64,000 bases of DNA, taken from the NCBI GenBank assembly GCA_002710685.1, contig PALD01000045.1:106273-170272 (forward strand), written 5' to 3'. Made by a program: the position numbers and the translations under genes. Positions 33,401 through 41,905 of the stretch are shown here, one piece after another (position 1 is the stretch's first letter; every line of letters starts with the position of its first letter). The stretch comes from Cytophagaceae bacterium (GTDB lineage Bacteria; Bacteroidota; Bacteroidia; Flavobacteriales; Flavobacteriaceae). Below the pieces are notes generated by a model that was not told the origin of the DNA, did not search any database, and saw only the letters and a list, made by a program, of their open reading frames with translations.

Positions 33401-34378
33401 CCATTTCAAAGTGCCGTGGACATGAAGACCGTGCTTGCGGCATCCACTAACCTTAAACCCGAAATATATTATATCTGGGATCCCTACCTCAATACCCGTG
33501 GGGGATACGTGACCAGGGATTTTAGTGCAACCGGTGTAGATACAGATAAATATCTCAGACCAGGCCGGGCAGGATTTGTGCAGACCCTCACAGATGGAGC
33601 TGCGGACCTTAAATTTGCTGAAAGCGACAAGGCCACGATACCCGTTATGACCAGAAATAGGGGTGCGGGTCAGCAAATACCCACCCAGGACATCAAGGTG
33701 TCCCTTTATGCCCAGACGGCAAATGGGGAGATACTCACGGATATGGCTTTCGCCAAATTTTATCAAGGGGGGGCTAATGCCGTGCTTGCTGATGATGGTC
33801 AAAAATTGAAAAACCTAGACGAGACCCTCGCCCTAAAAAATGGGGAGACCTTATTGAGTATTGAAAAAAGGGCATTGCCCATGGACGGTGAAGAATTGCC
33901 ATTGTACCTCACCACTTATCGCCACCCAGCTTATGAGATGGAGATTGAAGTTGCAGATTTTGACCTGCCAGTAGTTTTTCATGACCTCTATCTAGGTAAA
34001 GAAGTTCAGCTGACACCGGGCATAAATAGGCTTGCCTTTACTGTCGATTCAAATGTTGATGCAAGCATTGCCAGCGATAGGTTCTTGTTGAGTTTTGGTA
34101 CTGCATCCCTATCTGTTGAAGATTTAGGCCTGGGCAGGGCAGTGGTATATCCCAATCCCGTTTCAGGTAATCAATTCTCAGTATATATACAACCTGCCGG
34201 TGATGAACTACACGTGCAGATGTTTGATTTACTGGGCAGGAAGGTTATGGATGAGTTCAGAAAGGCTCCCGTTAATAACAGGTTGATGATCTCAAGACCA
34301 GATGTACAAACAGGAAGTTACATGCTTAAGATACAGGACGGTGGCAAGACTTCTTCGTTTAAAGTGATACTCAACTAA
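30422..34378 (+). CDS. large T9SS-secreted repeat protein
   Basis: A 1318-residue protein with signal peptide MKKKYFLDYKGAVWLLFFLA. Three copies of a beta-rich module begin with EDFENE, ETFEGYS and ETFESVD and carry a later FxYxxxDNF-type end. Two Ig-like domains of the FNEDAFNVTTDDF type lie between them (near residues 190-300 and 475-580). A long region from about 775 contains NSGAAFEMGGRLTLNGDI. The type A sorting domain starts at AVVYPNPVSGN and ends FKVILN. It is probably an adhesin or surface-layer component. It starts 10 bp after the collar gene's stop. Confidence 0.85.
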   Translation: MKKKYFLDYKGAVWLLFFLALGWNTCSYAQITEDFENETPGSTSFSEGGINFTVSGNQFDVETFATYGYNQTSNYLDNYGNPGLNQTYTIAINPSTAQFTVNSLYLFVALSGDDFASGDGTVTFTGKNDGAIVFQFIKSDFPDNPTSTTPGTNNGYTYIDLSAYGDMNIDQLQFTLGGNYKYLSVDHFVFDMAVAESDPPEVDAITVVGTPLTLAETVQFQVEFNEDAFNVTTDDFIIDATGGVTGTISAISGTGDTYTVTISGITGEGTLSLDLKGANDIADALGNSPALAYTAGETHYVGRCYVETFEGYSMGASTFTSNGVEFTTGTSSFSVENFEGAGVEDSGFFLSNFSDTGTGKTYSISSTSVFTVEDLYAYVSADSDGSTPGASGSVTFVGKLSGTTQFTHLVDSGFNTDFDVENGFNYIDFEENGAVNIDEMQIILGGAFQYIAIDNLQHCAEVADEDPPIVQSINLVGNPDASATTISYLVSFNEDAFNVTLDDFELATTGTVSAGLGSISGSGMVYTVTVNSLIGEGSVRLNLKASTDIEDGSGYSGVTPFTGQEHIVSDCFVETFESVDVGTNTFTNNGIDFWAYDPYTAEATFNVEEIENGGAGDSDRFMSNSAGPGTSASYQYGIYAVDSEVTFLMKSIEIYVSSFADGSLPTDEGTLTVSGIKDGVIIYTFTPSITYPTSLEGSDNGFVKIDFATAGPMDYSTIRVDGFFISLDQSVSTPFKYLGVDNFKFCTSQDFTYASGAWSPADPVGNATPQDNILVVDGTATLVSDIEVADITINSGAAFEMGGRLTLNGDINNNGSFSFIDNASYTGTLGPVDPASSINGDITIQQYFGDSPEARRAFRFVSSAVSSTENINMNWQEGASSASENPNPPFGVFITGSVTGENGFDATPTGNPSLFDFDNSNQSWNSVSNTNINKVVGGKAYRLFIRGDRTIELTNNATPPTAATIRTTGALLTGVVDAGTMGTTADDYNFFGNPFQSAVDMKTVLAASTNLKPEIYYIWDPYLNTRGGYVTRDFSATGVDTDKYLRPGRAGFVQTLTDGAADLKFAESDKATIPVMTRNRGAGQQIPTQDIKVSLYAQTANGEILTDMAFAKFYQGGANAVLADDGQKLKNLDETLALKNGETLLSIEKRALPMDGEELPLYLTTYRHPAYEMEIEVADFDLPVVFHDLYLGKEVQLTPGINRLAFTVDSNVDASIASDRFLLSFGTASLSVEDLGLGRAVVYPNPVSGNQFSVYIQPAGDELHVQMFDLLGRKVMDEFRKAPVNNRLMISRPDVQTGSYMLKIQDGGKTSSFKVILN

Positions 34379-34391
34379 AAATCTAATAAAA

Positions 34392-34613
34392 ATGAAAATA
34401 TCAATAATACGATTCAATAGGATTCTGGCTGTATTTATACTGTTCTTTATATGCTCTACAACAGTTACACATGCACAGATAAGGATGTCAGAACCAATAG
34501 ATTTCTATAATGATGTAGATGATTCACCCATTGACGGTTTCCTGCTCTACGCCCTGATAGGTGGGGCTATCGTGGGGACTAAGAAGTTGCTGGGCAAGAA
34601 AGAGAAAGACTAA
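34392..34613 (+). CDS. small PID-type C-terminal anchor protein
   Basis: A 73-residue protein with signal peptide MKISIIRFNRILAVFILFFI ending near THAQ. A short acidic linker leads to DSPIDGFLLYALIGGAIVG and the basic tail KKLLGKKEKD. The PIDG motif, glycine-rich helix and Lys end match the small PID-type sorting-tail proteins of Bacteroidota, which often sit next to T9SS cargo genes. It follows the 1318-residue T9SS gene by 13 bp and is probably co-transcribed. A sorting or surface role is inferred from architecture only. Confidence 0.6.
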   Translation: MKISIIRFNRILAVFILFFICSTTVTHAQIRMSEPIDFYNDVDDSPIDGFLLYALIGGAIVGTKKLLGKKEKD

Positions 34614-34741
34614 GTTTTCTTAAAACTTGTAATTAAATGCTTCAGGATTTTATAAAATAAAACAGGGGTATTTACCCCCTCATATAAGCCGTGTGTTGTT
34701 TACTTTTGAAGCGTTGGGCAAAACTTTGTTTTTATAATTAG

Positions 34742-34765
34742 AGCCTCCCTTTGTTCGGGGAGGCT
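34742..34765. terminator. hairpin between convergent genes (PID protein and tesA-like)
   Basis: AGCCTCCC (34742-34749) pairs with GGGAGGCT (34758-34765), followed by a short T-rich tract on the plus strand. It lies at the 3' end of the minus-strand esterase gene and could serve both. Confidence 0.65.
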
Positions 34766-35473
34766 TTAATTTATCAAGGGCTTAAGTGATTTCCACACAT
34801 TTTCAGCCACTATTTTATGACCCTCGACCGTGGGATGAATGCCATCCCCTTGGTTAAGTGCGGGAATACCGCCAACATCCTCCAGTAAAAAAGGGATGAG
34901 CCCTATATCATTCTTTTCGGCCATTGCCGGAAAAATATCCTTGAACCCCGTTGTGTATTCCGGGCCCATATTGGGTGGTATCTGCATCCCGGCAAGAATG
35001 ATTTTAGCACCGGGATTTTCTTTTTTCACCAGGTCTATCATGGCCTGTAAGTTGTTTTTGGTCTCCTCCAGGGGTATGCCGCGCAGGCCATCATTGGCGC
35101 CCAGTTCAAGTACAAATACCTTGACATTGGGCTCAAGTACCCACTCCAGCCTGCCCCGTCCACCAGAGGTGGTTTCGCCGCTAAGGCCAGCATTTACAAC
35201 AGTATAATCAAGCCCCAGGCTATCGATTTTTTGCTGTATGAGCGAGGGGAAGGCATCATTGGTATCCTCCAGGCCATATCCTGCTGTCAGGCTATCGCCA
35301 AAGAAAAGTATGGTCGAGCCATCAGTGTTTTTGTCCGTTTTTTCAGTAACAGTTTCCTCCTTTTGATCGTCACCCTTTGAGGGCGTTTCTTTGCAAGCTG
35401 TAAGGAAAAGCATCAAAGCCCCACAAAAACTCAATAGGATTCTTCTGGCACGCAAGTGTTTTATAGCAATCAT
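34766..35473 (-). CDS. tesA: TesA-like SGNH/GDSL arylesterase lipoprotein
   Basis: A 235-residue protein starting MIAIKHLRARR, with a lipoprotein signal ending LMLFLTACK and an acidic linker. The SGNH blocks are ILFFGDSLTAGYGLE (nucleophile Ser), the GLSGETTSGG Gly block, VLELGANDGLRG (Asn block) and GDGIHPTVEGH (catalytic Asp-His). It would act as an esterase, thioesterase or lysophospholipase in the envelope. The start at 35473 is preferred to the ATG eight codons earlier. It is divergent from ybbA/ybbP-like genes, the arrangement known for tesA-ybbA-ybbP in E. coli. Confidence 0.88.
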   Translation of the reverse strand: MIAIKHLRARRILLSFCGALMLFLTACKETPSKGDDQKEETVTEKTDKNTDGSTILFFGDSLTAGYGLEDTNDAFPSLIQQKIDSLGLDYTVVNAGLSGETTSGGRGRLEWVLEPNVKVFVLELGANDGLRGIPLEETKNNLQAMIDLVKKENPGAKIILAGMQIPPNMGPEYTTGFKDIFPAMAEKNDIGLIPFLLEDVGGIPALNQGDGIHPTVEGHKIVAENVWKSLKPLIN

Positions 35474-35518
35474 TTTTATAATTTGAATTTTTATCAAAAC
35501 TATTCTAAAGTTAGCACA

Positions 35519-36199
35519 ATGTCCACAATTTTAAAGGTAGAACACCTCGAGAAGGGGTACACGAGCGGTTCAGGGCGGCTTACCGTACTTCAAGATATAA
35601 ATTTTGATGTCGCTCAGGGCGAAACATTCTCCATCGTGGGGCCTTCCGGTAGTGGTAAGACCACCCTTCTGGGACTATGTGCCGGCCTGGACCGGGCCGA
35701 TGCGGGTTCAATATTCATTGACGGTGTTGAGCTGGGCAGCCTCACCGAAGATGAACGGGCCATTTTACGCAATGAAAAAATAGGTTTTGTCTTTCAGAAT
35801 TTTCAGTTGCTGCCCACCTTGACCGCCGTGGAAAATGTTGCCGTACCCCTAGAACTGCAGGGAGATAAAAGTGCGCTTGAGACCGCGATGGAGCTATTGC
35901 AAAAGGTAGAACTGGCAGATAGGTACGACCATTACCCCTCGCAACTTTCAGGTGGTGAGCAACAGCGCGTTGCCCTGGCCAGGGCATTTGCCAACAACCC
36001 CACGATTTTATTTGCTGATGAACCCACGGGAAACCTAGATACAGAAACTGGAGGAAAAATCGAAAAATTATTGTTTGAACTCAATAAGGCCATGGGCACC
36101 ACACTGGTCATCGTGACGCATGACCTGGAACTAGCCAATAAAACCGACCATGTCCTCAAATTAAAGGGTGGAAGAATCGCTAATCCTGAGCTATACTGA
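35519..36199 (+). CDS. ybbA: ABC transporter ATPase, YbbA/LolD type
   Basis: A 226-residue protein starting MSTILKVEHLEKGY. Walker A is GPSGSGKTTLLGL, the Q-loop is VFQNFQLLPTLTAVENV, the signature is LSGGEQQRVALARAF, Walker B is ILFADEPTGNLD, and the H-loop is VIVTHDLELA. It energises the FtsX-fold permease encoded 1 nt downstream (TGATATG junction). In this family the complex moves lipoproteins or releases hydrophobic molecules; the substrate here is unknown. The in-frame extension to 35456 was rejected because it lacks homology. Confidence 0.9.
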   Translation: MSTILKVEHLEKGYTSGSGRLTVLQDINFDVAQGETFSIVGPSGSGKTTLLGLCAGLDRADAGSIFIDGVELGSLTEDERAILRNEKIGFVFQNFQLLPTLTAVENVAVPLELQGDKSALETAMELLQKVELADRYDHYPSQLSGGEQQRVALARAFANNPTILFADEPTGNLDTETGGKIEKLLFELNKAMGTTLVIVTHDLELANKTDHVLKLKGGRIANPELY

Positions 36200-36200
36200 T

Positions 36201-38741
36201 ATGGCTATAGATAAAGCGGGTGCAGGTTGGTTGTTCAAGATGGCGTGGAGAGATGCCCGGGCAAGTCTAGGGAGGTTGTTTTTGTTTATGGCCTCCATCG
36301 TCCTGGGTATTGCCGCGGTGGTAAGTATTCATTCTTTTGGGGAAACCCTGCGTGATAATATTGCACTGCAGTCTAAGTCACTCATGGGGGCAGACTATAT
36401 TATTGACAGCAGTAAACCGGTCAATGCGAGAGTTGAGCAAATCATAGATTCCCTGGGTGGGGCAGCAGGCAGGGAAATCAGTTTTCCATCCATGGTGTTA
36501 TTTCCTGAAAATGATGCCACGAAGCTGGTGCAAGTACGTGGGATTGATGGTGATTTTCCATTTTATGGGGAGCTGGAGACCAGTCCCGCAACAGCGGCCC
36601 AATCTTATCAAAAACAAGATGGAGCCCTAGTAGATGCCACGGTTATGGTACAACTGGGCATCAAGGTGGGCGACAGTATCAAAGTGGGGGACATCATCCT
36701 GCCCATAGCGGGGAGCCTGGAGGCCGTACCTGGCAGTTCATCCCTATTCAGTTCTATTGCGCCGCCCATTATCATACCCTATAAATACATTGATCAAAGC
36801 GGCCTGGTTCAAATGGGCAGCCGGGTGGATTACAAATATTATTTTTTGGCTAAGCCCACTCAGGACATGCGCGAGCTTGATGAACGTGTTGAGCCAGTGC
36901 TTGACCGGGAAGAAGCAGACCTGGATACTCATATTTCCACAAGTGAAAGACTGGGGCGACGGTATGAAAATTTTGGGCGCTTTCTCAACCTTGTGGCGTT
37001 TATCGCTTTGTTACTGGGCTGTGTGGGCATTGCCAGTGCCATCAATATTTATATACGGGGTAAACTGGGTTCACTTGCCGTCTTAAAATGCCTGGGTGCC
37101 ACACAGCGGCAGTCGTTTATGATTTATCTTGTTCAAATTGCGGCCATGGGGATCATCGGTGGGTTGCTGGGTTCATTGTTGGGACTTGTCCTGCAACAGT
37201 TTTTCCCGTATTTGCTGGGAGAATTCCTGCCCATTGATGTTGAGGTCAGTATCTCATACTCCAGTATTGTCATAGGTGTTGTGCTTGGGCTTGTCATGTC
37301 GGTACTCTTTGGGCTGCATCCTTTGATGAGTACGCTTTATGTTTCCCCATTGCAGGCATTGCGGGTAACGCAATCAACCTCACAAAGAAGCCGGCGGGCA
37401 ACCGCAGGTGTGCTACTGGGCATTCTAGCCTTCATCTTCTTGTTTGGCCTATGGCTTTTACGGGACGCGCAATATTCGTTGTATTTCACGCTGGGCATTG
37501 TCTTGACGTTCCTTGTATTGATAGGGGTGGCAACCCTCTTTATAAGGATGGTAAAAAAATTCTTCCCCAGGAACTGGGGATTTGTTCCACGACAAAGCCT
37601 TTTAAATCTTTTCAGGCCACAAAATCAAACCTTGATCCTGGTACTGGCCATCGGGGTAGGCACTTTCTTGATCAGTACGCTATATTTTACAAAAGATATG
37701 CTTTTGGCGCAAGCCACATTAGACTCCCAGGTAAACAGCCCCAATATAATCCTGCTCGATGTGCAGCAAGATCAAATGGAGGATGTGGCAAACACGGTAA
37801 AAAACGAGAACCTGCCCGTTTTAAGCGAGATTCCCATAGTCACCATGCGCGTGCAGGAACTCAAGGGAAGAAACGTGAACGAGATACGGCAGGACACCAC
37901 GGACCGGGTGAACCGCTGGATATTGAACCATGAATTCAGGGTGACCTACCGGGACTCGCTCATCTCGTCAGAAAGCCTTATGGCAGGTAAATGGATACCC
38001 AGGGCAGATGAGGGGGGAATCATCCCCATATCCATCAGTAGTGATTTTGCAAGGGATGCGGGCGTAGATGTGGGTGACGAGGTGGTCTTTAACGTGCAGG
38101 GCCGCCTGATGACCACGCAGGTGGCGAGCATACGCATGGTAGACTGGAGCAGGATGCAACTCAATTTTTCACTGGTTTTCCCCCAGGGTGTCCTAGAAAA
38201 GGCGCCACAATTTGGCGTTATCACAACAAAAGTCCCAGGAGTTGATGCATCTGCCGCATTACAAAGAAAACTGGTGCGCAGCTATCCCAATCTTTCAATT
38301 ATTGACCTGAGACAGGTTTTGAGCGTTATTGAAGACATACTGGGCAAGATATCCTGGATCATTAATTTCATGGCATTCTTTAGTATCCTTACCGGCATTG
38401 TTGTCCTGCTGGGAGCCGTGCGTACCAGCAAGTATCAACGTATAAAAGAGAGCGTGCTTTTGCGTACGCTTGGCGCGAAAAGTTCTCAGATACTTAAAAT
38501 ACTCGCGCTGGAGTACGCCTACCTGGGTATCCTGGGTGCGTTGACGGGAATATTGCTCTCCCTGGTAAGCAGCCTGCTATTGGCCTGGTTGGTTTTTGAT
38601 TCCAGTTTTGTGCCCTCGCTTTTTCCTTTTCTTGTACTGTTGCCGGGAATCACGTTGCTGGTGGTGGGTATAGGCCTTGGCAATAGTGTTGAAGTTGTCA
38701 AGAGCCCGCCGTTACAGGTATTGCGCAAGGAAGCTTTATAA
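36201..38741 (+). CDS. ybbP: ABC transporter permease, YbbP/FtsX-like
   Basis: An 846-residue protein. One helix lies near residues 25-45 (LGRLFLFMASIVLGIAAVVS), followed by a periplasmic MacB-type domain of about 200 residues. Then come an FtsX core with three helices (FLNLVAFIALLLGCVGIASA onward), two more helices near 405-445, a second periplasmic domain and a last FtsX core ending LQVLRKEAL. Ten helices with two extracytoplasmic domains match YbbP. It forms an export or lipid-handling complex with the ATPase. It ends at a shared bidirectional terminator with gnd. Confidence 0.88.
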   Translation: MAIDKAGAGWLFKMAWRDARASLGRLFLFMASIVLGIAAVVSIHSFGETLRDNIALQSKSLMGADYIIDSSKPVNARVEQIIDSLGGAAGREISFPSMVLFPENDATKLVQVRGIDGDFPFYGELETSPATAAQSYQKQDGALVDATVMVQLGIKVGDSIKVGDIILPIAGSLEAVPGSSSLFSSIAPPIIIPYKYIDQSGLVQMGSRVDYKYYFLAKPTQDMRELDERVEPVLDREEADLDTHISTSERLGRRYENFGRFLNLVAFIALLLGCVGIASAINIYIRGKLGSLAVLKCLGATQRQSFMIYLVQIAAMGIIGGLLGSLLGLVLQQFFPYLLGEFLPIDVEVSISYSSIVIGVVLGLVMSVLFGLHPLMSTLYVSPLQALRVTQSTSQRSRRATAGVLLGILAFIFLFGLWLLRDAQYSLYFTLGIVLTFLVLIGVATLFIRMVKKFFPRNWGFVPRQSLLNLFRPQNQTLILVLAIGVGTFLISTLYFTKDMLLAQATLDSQVNSPNIILLDVQQDQMEDVANTVKNENLPVLSEIPIVTMRVQELKGRNVNEIRQDTTDRVNRWILNHEFRVTYRDSLISSESLMAGKWIPRADEGGIIPISISSDFARDAGVDVGDEVVFNVQGRLMTTQVASIRMVDWSRMQLNFSLVFPQGVLEKAPQFGVITTKVPGVDASAALQRKLVRSYPNLSIIDLRQVLSVIEDILGKISWIINFMAFFSILTGIVVLLGAVRTSKYQRIKESVLLRTLGAKSSQILKILALEYAYLGILGALTGILLSLVSSLLLAWLVFDSSFVPSLFPFLVLLPGITLLVVGIGLGNSVEVVKSPPLQVLRKEAL

Positions 38742-38742
38742 C

Positions 38743-38772
38743 AAAAAAAGCCGGTATGGACCGGCTTTTTTT
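38743..38772. terminator. bidirectional terminator between ybbP-like and gnd genes
   Basis: AAAAAAAGCCGG (38743-38754) pairs with CCGGCTTTTTTT (38761-38772) around a 6-nt loop. T-runs on both strands serve the convergent genes. Confidence 0.88.
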
Positions 38773-38795
38773 GTTTGTACTGTTTTGGTGAGAGC

Positions 38796-40214
38796 CTAAA
38801 GAACATCGTTCCACTCTGTATGGAAAATACCTTCACGGTCAATGCGTTCATAGGTGTGCGAGCCAAATAAGTCCCTTTGCGCCTGAATCAGATTAAGGGG
38901 TAGGTGGCTGGACGTGTACGCGTCAAAATAATTGAGCGAATTATAGATTCCCGGAGCGGGGATGCCACTTGCTGCACAGTGCACCGCCAGTTTTCTCACG
39001 GAGGCCACGGTGGGTTTTACCTTCTCCACAAATGCGGGAGCAAAGAGCAGGTTGATCAAATCCTTGTCCTGGGTAAAGGCACTTGAGATATCCTCAAGCA
39101 GTGCAGCCCGGATGATGCATCCAGCACGCCAAATTTTTGCAATGACAGAGAGGTCCAGGTCGTATTTATAAGCTTCTGATGCATCGGCCAATTGATGTAG
39201 GCCTTGAGCATAGGTCATGATGAATGAGAAGTAGAGTGAGTTTTCACAAAGTTCTATTATGTCTTCTTTGTCCATATTCACGGGCTTGGGCCGGTCATAA
39301 AGCTCATCAGCTGCCACCCGTTCATCTTTGAGGGCGCTTATCTCGCGCATGCTTACCGCTATATCTATCGTGGGGACAGGGATGCCCAGGTCCATGGCAT
39401 TTTGAGAGGTCCATTTACCAGTACCCTTTTGCTTTGCCTTATCCAGTATCATATCCACAAGGTCCTTGTCAGTAAGGTCATCTTTTTGCGTGAAGATCTC
39501 TGAGGTGATCTCAACAAGAAATGACTGCAACCTGCCGCTGTTCCATTTTTTGAAGATTTCATGAAACTCTGCATTGCTGATATTGCAGGTTTTCCTCAAG
39601 ATATCATAGACTTCTGAGGTGAGTTGCATGAGGCCATACTCAATACCATTATGTACCATCTTCACATAGTTTCCGGCAGATTTGGGCCCTAGGTAGGCCA
39701 CGCAGGGCTCACCTTTAAATTTTGCCGCTACGGCCTCAAATATGGGCTGTACGTGCTTGTAGGCACTCTCGTTGCCCCCTGGCATGATGCTGGGGCCACG
39801 GCGTGCACCCTTAGCACCTCCTGAGACCCCGCTGCCAAAGAAATGTATACCTTTTTCCTTAAGGTAGGCCTCGCGGCGGTCAGTATCTGTAAAAAAGGAG
39901 TTGCCACCATCGATGATGATATCATCCTTGTCCAGGTGTGGCAAAAGGTTTTCAATCACCGCATCAACTATCTTACCGGCAGGAACAAGGAGCATTATTT
40001 TCCTAGGTTTGGCTAAAGCCAAAACAAATGTTTCTATATCTGTTGAGGCATCCACGACGTGCTCTTTGCTGCCTTCCGCCTTGAGCGCATCTACCTTTTC
40101 TTTATCAAGGTCATACCCATAGGCGCTGAAACCATTATCGGCCACATTTAAAATGAAATTGCGTCCCATGACCCCAAGACCTATAAGTCCAAAATCGTAT
40201 TCTTTATTTTGCAT
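38796..40214 (-). CDS. gnd: 6-phosphogluconate dehydrogenase (decarboxylating)
   Basis: A 472-residue enzyme converting 6-phosphogluconate and NADP+ to ribulose-5-phosphate, CO2 and NADPH. The nucleotide motif is IGLGVMGRNFILN. Substrate-site signatures are GSGVSGGAKGARRGPSIMPG and KMVHNGIEYGLMQL. The C-terminal QRDLFGSHTYERID contributes across the dimer. Length is normal. It is divergent from zwf-pgl with 116 bp between start codons, so the whole oxidative pentose phosphate branch is clustered. A perfect TTTGGC/GCCAAA palindrome lies at 40008-40023 within codons for LALAK, without changing protein length relative to the family as I know it. Confidence 0.95.
   Translation of the reverse strand: MQNKEYDFGLIGLGVMGRNFILNVADNGFSAYGYDLDKEKVDALKAEGSKEHVVDASTDIETFVLALAKPRKIMLLVPAGKIVDAVIENLLPHLDKDDIIIDGGNSFFTDTDRREAYLKEKGIHFFGSGVSGGAKGARRGPSIMPGGNESAYKHVQPIFEAVAAKFKGEPCVAYLGPKSAGNYVKMVHNGIEYGLMQLTSEVYDILRKTCNISNAEFHEIFKKWNSGRLQSFLVEITSEIFTQKDDLTDKDLVDMILDKAKQKGTGKWTSQNAMDLGIPVPTIDIAVSMREISALKDERVAADELYDRPKPVNMDKEDIIELCENSLYFSFIMTYAQGLHQLADASEAYKYDLDLSVIAKIWRAGCIIRAALLEDISSAFTQDKDLINLLFAPAFVEKVKPTVASVRKLAVHCAASGIPAPGIYNSLNYFDAYTSSHLPLNLIQAQRDLFGSHTYERIDREGIFHTEWNDVL
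40008..40023. repeat. palindrome TTTGGC-TAAA-GCCAAA inside gnd
   Basis: Perfect arms within the coding sequence; spacer TAAA, the same as in the susD copy at 57130. Confidence 0.75.
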
Positions 40215-40330
40215 AACTGAATTTTACCTTTGCATTAATTTAACACTGGCGTGGCGTCTCACGGGCTTTTTGAATATATAATGCCTTAACTTTACCAGCG
40301 CACTTCAAAATTAATCGATAACATCGACTT

Positions 40331-41896
40331 ATGGCTAACCAAGAGGAGAAAAAGCAATCTCAACCTAGAAATCAAAAAACAAAAAACCTGATGCTGGTCA
40401 TCTTTGGTGCATCTGGTGATTTGACGGCAAGAAAACTCATGCCTGCGATTTTTAACCTATATAAAGAAGACCATCTTCCAGAGAACCTGGTCGTATTGGG
40501 CGCAAGCCGCAGCGATTATAGTGATGAGCAGTTTAGAAACCATGTGGTCAACAACAGTGAGTTTTTAAAGGATGACCTGGACAAGCAGGATAAGAAGTTC
40601 ATCAAGGATTTTGCTGACAAGATTTTTTATGAGGACATAGGTGACTCGTATGATACGGATTACAAGGGGCTTCATAAGCGTATCATGGACCTCAATAAAG
40701 AACATGGCACGGAGAATAACTTCATTTTTTATCTATCTACTCCTCCCAGTTTGTATGAGACCATCTCAAAACACCTGCACGACCTGAAGCTGACCAGCGA
40801 GAATGATGGGTTCAAGCGTATCGTGGTCGAGAAGCCCTTTGGCTATAGCCTAAAGACCGCCCAAGAACTCAATGCTGGCCTGCAGAAGTATTTTAAGGAA
40901 AAGCAGATTTACAGGATAGACCACTACCTGGGCAAGGAGACTGTGCAGAACCTGCTCGTTACACGGTTTAGCAACGCGATTTTTGAACCGTTATGGAACC
41001 GGAACTACATCCACCACATAGAGATTACCAATGCTGAGACCGTGGGCGTGGAAAAACGGGGAGGATATTATGATAAATCTGGTGCACTACGGGATATGTT
41101 TCAAAGCCACCTGTTGCAGATTGTATCCATCATTGCCATGGAGCCGCCCATCAACAATACCGCAGAGGAAATACGCAATGAGAAAGTAAAGGCCCTTAAA
41201 TCTTTGCGCATCATGAACGATGAGAAGACCTTGTACAACAATACCATGCGGGGGCAATATATGACCAGTACCATAAATGGTAAAAAAGTGCAGGGTTACC
41301 GCCAGGAAGAAGGTGTAAACCCAGAATCAAGAACGGAGACCTATGCGGCCATCAAGTTTTTTGTGGATAACTGGCGCTGGAAGGATACCCCATTTTATGT
41401 ACGTACGGCAAAACGTATGCCCACAAAGGTTACCGAGGTCGTGATACACTTTAAGACCCCACCCCATGCCGTTTTTGGCGGTAGTGACCTCAATAAAGAT
41501 AATAAGCTGGTCATCCGTATTCAGCCAGATGAGGGGATCTTGATAAAATTTGGAGTGAAAGTACCGGGGCAGGGCTTTAAGGTAGAGCGTGCCAATATGG
41601 ATTTTTACTACGCAAGCCTAACCGACAATAAAATCATGGACGCCTATGAACGTTTGCTGCTGGATGTGATGCAGGGCGACGCTACCCTTTATGCGAGAGC
41701 TGATGAGGTCGAGGCCGCATGGGCCTTTGTTGACCCCATCCTCAACTACTGGGAAAACAACGACAGGGTCAACACCTATGGCTATTCTGCTGGTACATGG
41801 GGCCCGCGCAACTCAGATGACCTCATTGAGGACAGCTATGGATGGAGAAATCCCGGGCCACACCTTACTGATGAATCTGGATTTTGCATTATTTAA
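40331..41896 (+). CDS. zwf: glucose-6-phosphate 1-dehydrogenase
   Basis: A 521-residue enzyme oxidising glucose-6-phosphate to 6-phosphogluconolactone with NADP+. The dinucleotide motif is FGASGDLTARKLMPA near residue 27. VEKPFGYSLKTA and the active-site signature RIDHYLGKETVQN carry the catalytic His/Lys region. The C-terminal beta+alpha domain is complete (EAAWAFVDPI, WGPRNSDDLI). A polar tail of about 20 residues precedes the first strand. It is followed after 9 bp by pgl. Confidence 0.95.
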   Translation: MANQEEKKQSQPRNQKTKNLMLVIFGASGDLTARKLMPAIFNLYKEDHLPENLVVLGASRSDYSDEQFRNHVVNNSEFLKDDLDKQDKKFIKDFADKIFYEDIGDSYDTDYKGLHKRIMDLNKEHGTENNFIFYLSTPPSLYETISKHLHDLKLTSENDGFKRIVVEKPFGYSLKTAQELNAGLQKYFKEKQIYRIDHYLGKETVQNLLVTRFSNAIFEPLWNRNYIHHIEITNAETVGVEKRGGYYDKSGALRDMFQSHLLQIVSIIAMEPPINNTAEEIRNEKVKALKSLRIMNDEKTLYNNTMRGQYMTSTINGKKVQGYRQEEGVNPESRTETYAAIKFFVDNWRWKDTPFYVRTAKRMPTKVTEVVIHFKTPPHAVFGGSDLNKDNKLVIRIQPDEGILIKFGVKVPGQGFKVERANMDFYYASLTDNKIMDAYERLLLDVMQGDATLYARADEVEAAWAFVDPILNYWENNDRVNTYGYSAGTWGPRNSDDLIEDSYGWRNPGPHLTDESGFCII

Positions 41897-41905
41897 AAAA
41901 CCACT

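Noticed and set aside
40225..40232. Perfect -7-like box TACCTTTG upstream of zwf
   Set aside because: No TTG at an 18-20 nt distance and a poor fit with the gene start, so not listed as a promoter.
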